The notes under the pieces are model-generated. The model was not told the DNA's origin. It saw nothing but the letters and a program-made list of their open reading frames with translations, and ran no database searches. Source: Multifurca ochricompacta (lineage: Eukaryota > Basidiomycota > Agaricomycetes > Russulales > Russulaceae). Taken from it: a DNA stretch of 15,911 nucleotides. The stretch covers positions 1 through 15,911 of the forward strand of contig WTXG01000523.1 in the NCBI GenBank assembly GCA_022496185.1, written 5' to 3'. The position numbers were made by a program, and so were the translations under genes. This document shows, piece by piece, positions 13,879 to 15,911 of the stretch (the stretch's first letter is position 1; the number at the start of each line of letters is the position of its first letter).

Positions 13879-15911
13879 GATATCTGTGGCAGGGTAGATG
13901 TGATTGACCAGGTGAACAATGGAAGGGGATTGGGACTGGGACTGATCCAATTCTACAACTGGAAGGTTCAGGAAGGGTGTTGATGTCGAAGCAAGTTGGG
14001 TGGATGTTGGGGGAATGGGGGAATAGTTTAGATGGGTAAGGAAGGGTTCTGGGACAGGGGGGAGTGGTTGCTCTGGTGGGGGTGCACTGGGACTAGGATG
14101 GGTTTGCGCTCTTTGCCTTCTAGAGGTGTGATGAGGGGCAGGTGTGGCTGGTGTATCGTTACTGCTGCGTCTTCTAGGGTTTCTTCTTCTATCTTGGGGG
14201 AGTTGGACTGACTTCTTCTGTGTTGGGACACCAGGTTGATAGCCCAGTCAGTAATACTAGCCACGATGCAAAGGAGTCTCTTTTTATTTCCTTTCCCTAC
14301 TTAGATTGAGTAATGTGAAGGTAAGTATGTATCAAAGGCAGAAGGCCTCCACAACACTATGCCTGGGGGGGTAGGGGGGGTTTCTGGGCGATAGTTACAG
14401 GTGCAAAGATCAATCTCACAGAGGCAGTGTCGTCTGGATACAGGAGAACTCTCTTCAAAGTCTGAGGTATTCTCTGTGGGAGTTTCAAGGTTGGACCAGG
14501 TGGTGGTGGTACCAATTAAGGCTGTCTGGACTTGGGTGAGGCATTCTTCTTCTTGAGTGACTGCTGCAAGGGAAAGGGTAGGGAATGTGAGCTCTTCTGG
14601 TTCTGGGGAGGGGGAGAGTTTGGTGTAGGTGGGGAGGTAAGGGGGGTCTGTAAAGATGGGAGGGTTGACAAGGAATGGGCAATGGTTACAAGAGGTGGTC
14701 TCCCAGTAATCAGCAGTCCACAGGTATTCAATTTGTATGCCTTCTGTTTCTACCAGTCGCCAGCCAGAGGGGGAGGGAGCAGAGTGGAGGCGGATCTTGT
14801 CAAAGGTGAGATTAATTCTTATGTGGTCCAAACGAAAGGTAGAGAGGTAATAAAGACATTCCCCTCTGAGCACAAGTGTTTCGAGTTCTGGGATGCAAGG
14901 AGGGATGTGCTCTCTCCAAAGATATTCATCATTGACACAGATCAAGAGTGTTTCAAGGGGGTCCCCTGTGGAATGGGTGAGCTGAGCAAGGTGCCAGTAA
15001 AGGAGTTAGTGTTGGGAATCTTGGGGAATGCTCTGGCAAGGTCCAGACAGGAATTGGTTGTACTGGGTTTGAGTGAGAACTTGTCCAAATGGGAGGAGAA
15101 GACAAAGGGGTAGATAGATAGTATCAACATCACACCAGCCTTCTGCTTGTCCATTGTCATGGAGGGTGCTGATGAGGGGTTCTGGGTACAGGAGGGCAAG
15201 CTGTGCTTCTCTGTGAAGTTGAAAAAGGTGGTCAAATTGTCTTTGGACCCGTCAGAGGCAGTCTTCTCTTTCTGTGGGGAAGGACACTATTTTCCACACC
15301 CAAGAGCTCTTTTATTTACAAGGGACCTCTACAGTTATGCACAACGTACTGTTTAGAGGTTGATATCAAAGTCTATGTCTTCAAAGCAAGGGTACCCATC
15401 TGAAGGGTGTATGGGAAGGGCAGGGAGGGGGTTGGTGGGTAGACGAACAGGGGAAACTAAAGGGATAAGCTCCAGATGGTCTCTAAGTATGTCTCATACT
15501 GTAAAGTACCTTTCTTCTACTAGGACCCCAATGTCAGTGAAGCTAAGGGTGCCAAACAAAGAGATAAAGCATCTGTCCAGGAGATCAAAGCCTTGGAGCA
15601 GTACTCTAGCCCCACTGAAGACATCCTGGAGTTCTGGGGAAAGGAGCAATGAGGTGGGCAATGGAAGCGTTCCAGGAATAGATGAGGAGGCCCTTGGGGA
15701 AGGTAAGAATGTTGGGGGCCAAGAACCCTACTTTGGCACAGAGATTGATGTTTACAAAGTGGGAGGGGGGGTAATAAGTGGAACGAAGGAAGCGATCAAT
15801 ATGAGGCAAATAGGAACAATATGGAAGTGAGGAAAGCGGAAAGAAATGAGCACACCAGGAAGGTAATTAGCTCTATGCTCAAGCATGTCCAGGAAGCAGG
15901 GATATTGATCA
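13879..15911 (-). pseudogene. Pre-Gag coding extension, part 1 (window edge to FB2)
   Basis: Protein-like reading continues on the minus strand to the right edge, with frame changes. It includes HIDRFLRSTYYPPSHFVNIN, GFLAPNILTFPKGLLIYSW, GARVLLQGFDLLDRCFISLF, FTDIGVLVEERYFTV, DILRDHLELIPLVSP, RVQRQFDHLFQLHREAQLAL, GWCDVDTIYLPLCLLLPFGQ, NDEYLWREHIPPCIPELETL, WRLVETEGIQIEYLWTADYW, and a Cys-rich CLCEIDLCTC. It ends in an Arg- then Pro/Ser-rich linker (about 14200-13950). Stops include TGA at 15494-15496 and 15253-15255, and TAA at 14301-14303. One-base slips are likely near 15630, 15355 and 14203. No known domain was recognised. The start, 5' UTR and 5' LTR lie outside the window. Confidence 0.55.

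Larger units (their letters stand above)
3406..15911 (-). mobile_element. Degenerate Ty3/gypsy (chromovirus) LTR retrotransposon, 5' end beyond the window
   Basis: Domains in minus-strand order are pre-Gag extension, Gag capsid, CCHC zinc knuckle, DSGA protease, YMDD reverse transcriptase, RNase H, HHCC plus D,D(35)E integrase, GPY/F and chromodomain, polypurine tract and 3' LTR. The order RT-RH-IN with a C-terminal chromodomain is that of Ty3/gypsy chromoviruses. Four first-level insertions (FB2, LTR B, LTR D and its nested LTRs) interrupt it, and at least ten TGA stops plus several indels inactivate it. No 5' LTR or primer-binding site was recognised up to 15911. If the left boundary is right, the 5-bp TSD is TTCAC (3401-3405) and should recur just beyond the 5' LTR. 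Confidence 0.85.

Noticed and set aside
14264..14303. Possible intron at the TAA GTAGGG junction in pre-Gag
   Set aside because: No clear branch site or 3' splice site, and the same frame continues across; a single base change (CAA to TAA) is simpler, though not proven.
14532..15113. Long plus-strand reading frame (193 codons) opposite the pre-Gag region
   Set aside because: Gly/Val/Lys-biased composition of an antisense shadow; the minus strand has the protein-like sequence continuing into Gag.

Overview
The window looks like a transposon graveyard from a eukaryote, most likely a basidiomycete (Agaricomycotina) fungus. This rests on the style of the Ty3/gypsy chromodomain polyprotein, the Tc1/mariner fragments and the hAT-like element. 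No intact gene, tRNA, rRNA or CRISPR array was seen.

The layers come apart using target-site duplications (TSDs), most of which restore an older reading frame when the insert is removed. The base layer is a small minus-strand zinc-ribbon-like ORF (1-208 plus 3365-3405). It is split by (i) a non-autonomous hAT-like element (209-3356, TSD CCTTCAGT) and (ii) a large minus-strand Ty3/gypsy element (3406 to beyond 15911). The hAT-like element carries a palindromic Tc1 derivative, FB1 (825-2434, TSD TA).

The gypsy element, read from high to low coordinates, contains: a very long pre-Gag coding region (15911-11411), Gag with a zinc knuckle, protease, reverse transcriptase, RNase H, integrase, GPY/F plus chromodomain, polypurine tract and 3' LTR. 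Its 5' LTR is beyond the right edge. It is interrupted by a second palindromic Tc1 derivative, FB2 (12255-13876, TSD TA), by solo LTR B (8095-8594, TSD ATGGT), and by a long solo LTR D (4569-6797, TSD TAGGG). LTR D itself holds solo LTR C (4583-5156, TSD CCCAC) and solo LTR A (5310-5822, TSD CTTGA).

The gypsy element is dead. At least ten in-frame stops are all TGA, and where the protein family is recognisable they sit at arginine positions, as expected from CGA to TGA at methylated CpG. Several one-base homopolymer slips and one 11-bp tandem duplication add frameshifts. The most unusual features are the two long, almost perfect inverted repeats built from transposase 5' halves, and the roughly 950-codon coding region fused in frame ahead of Gag.
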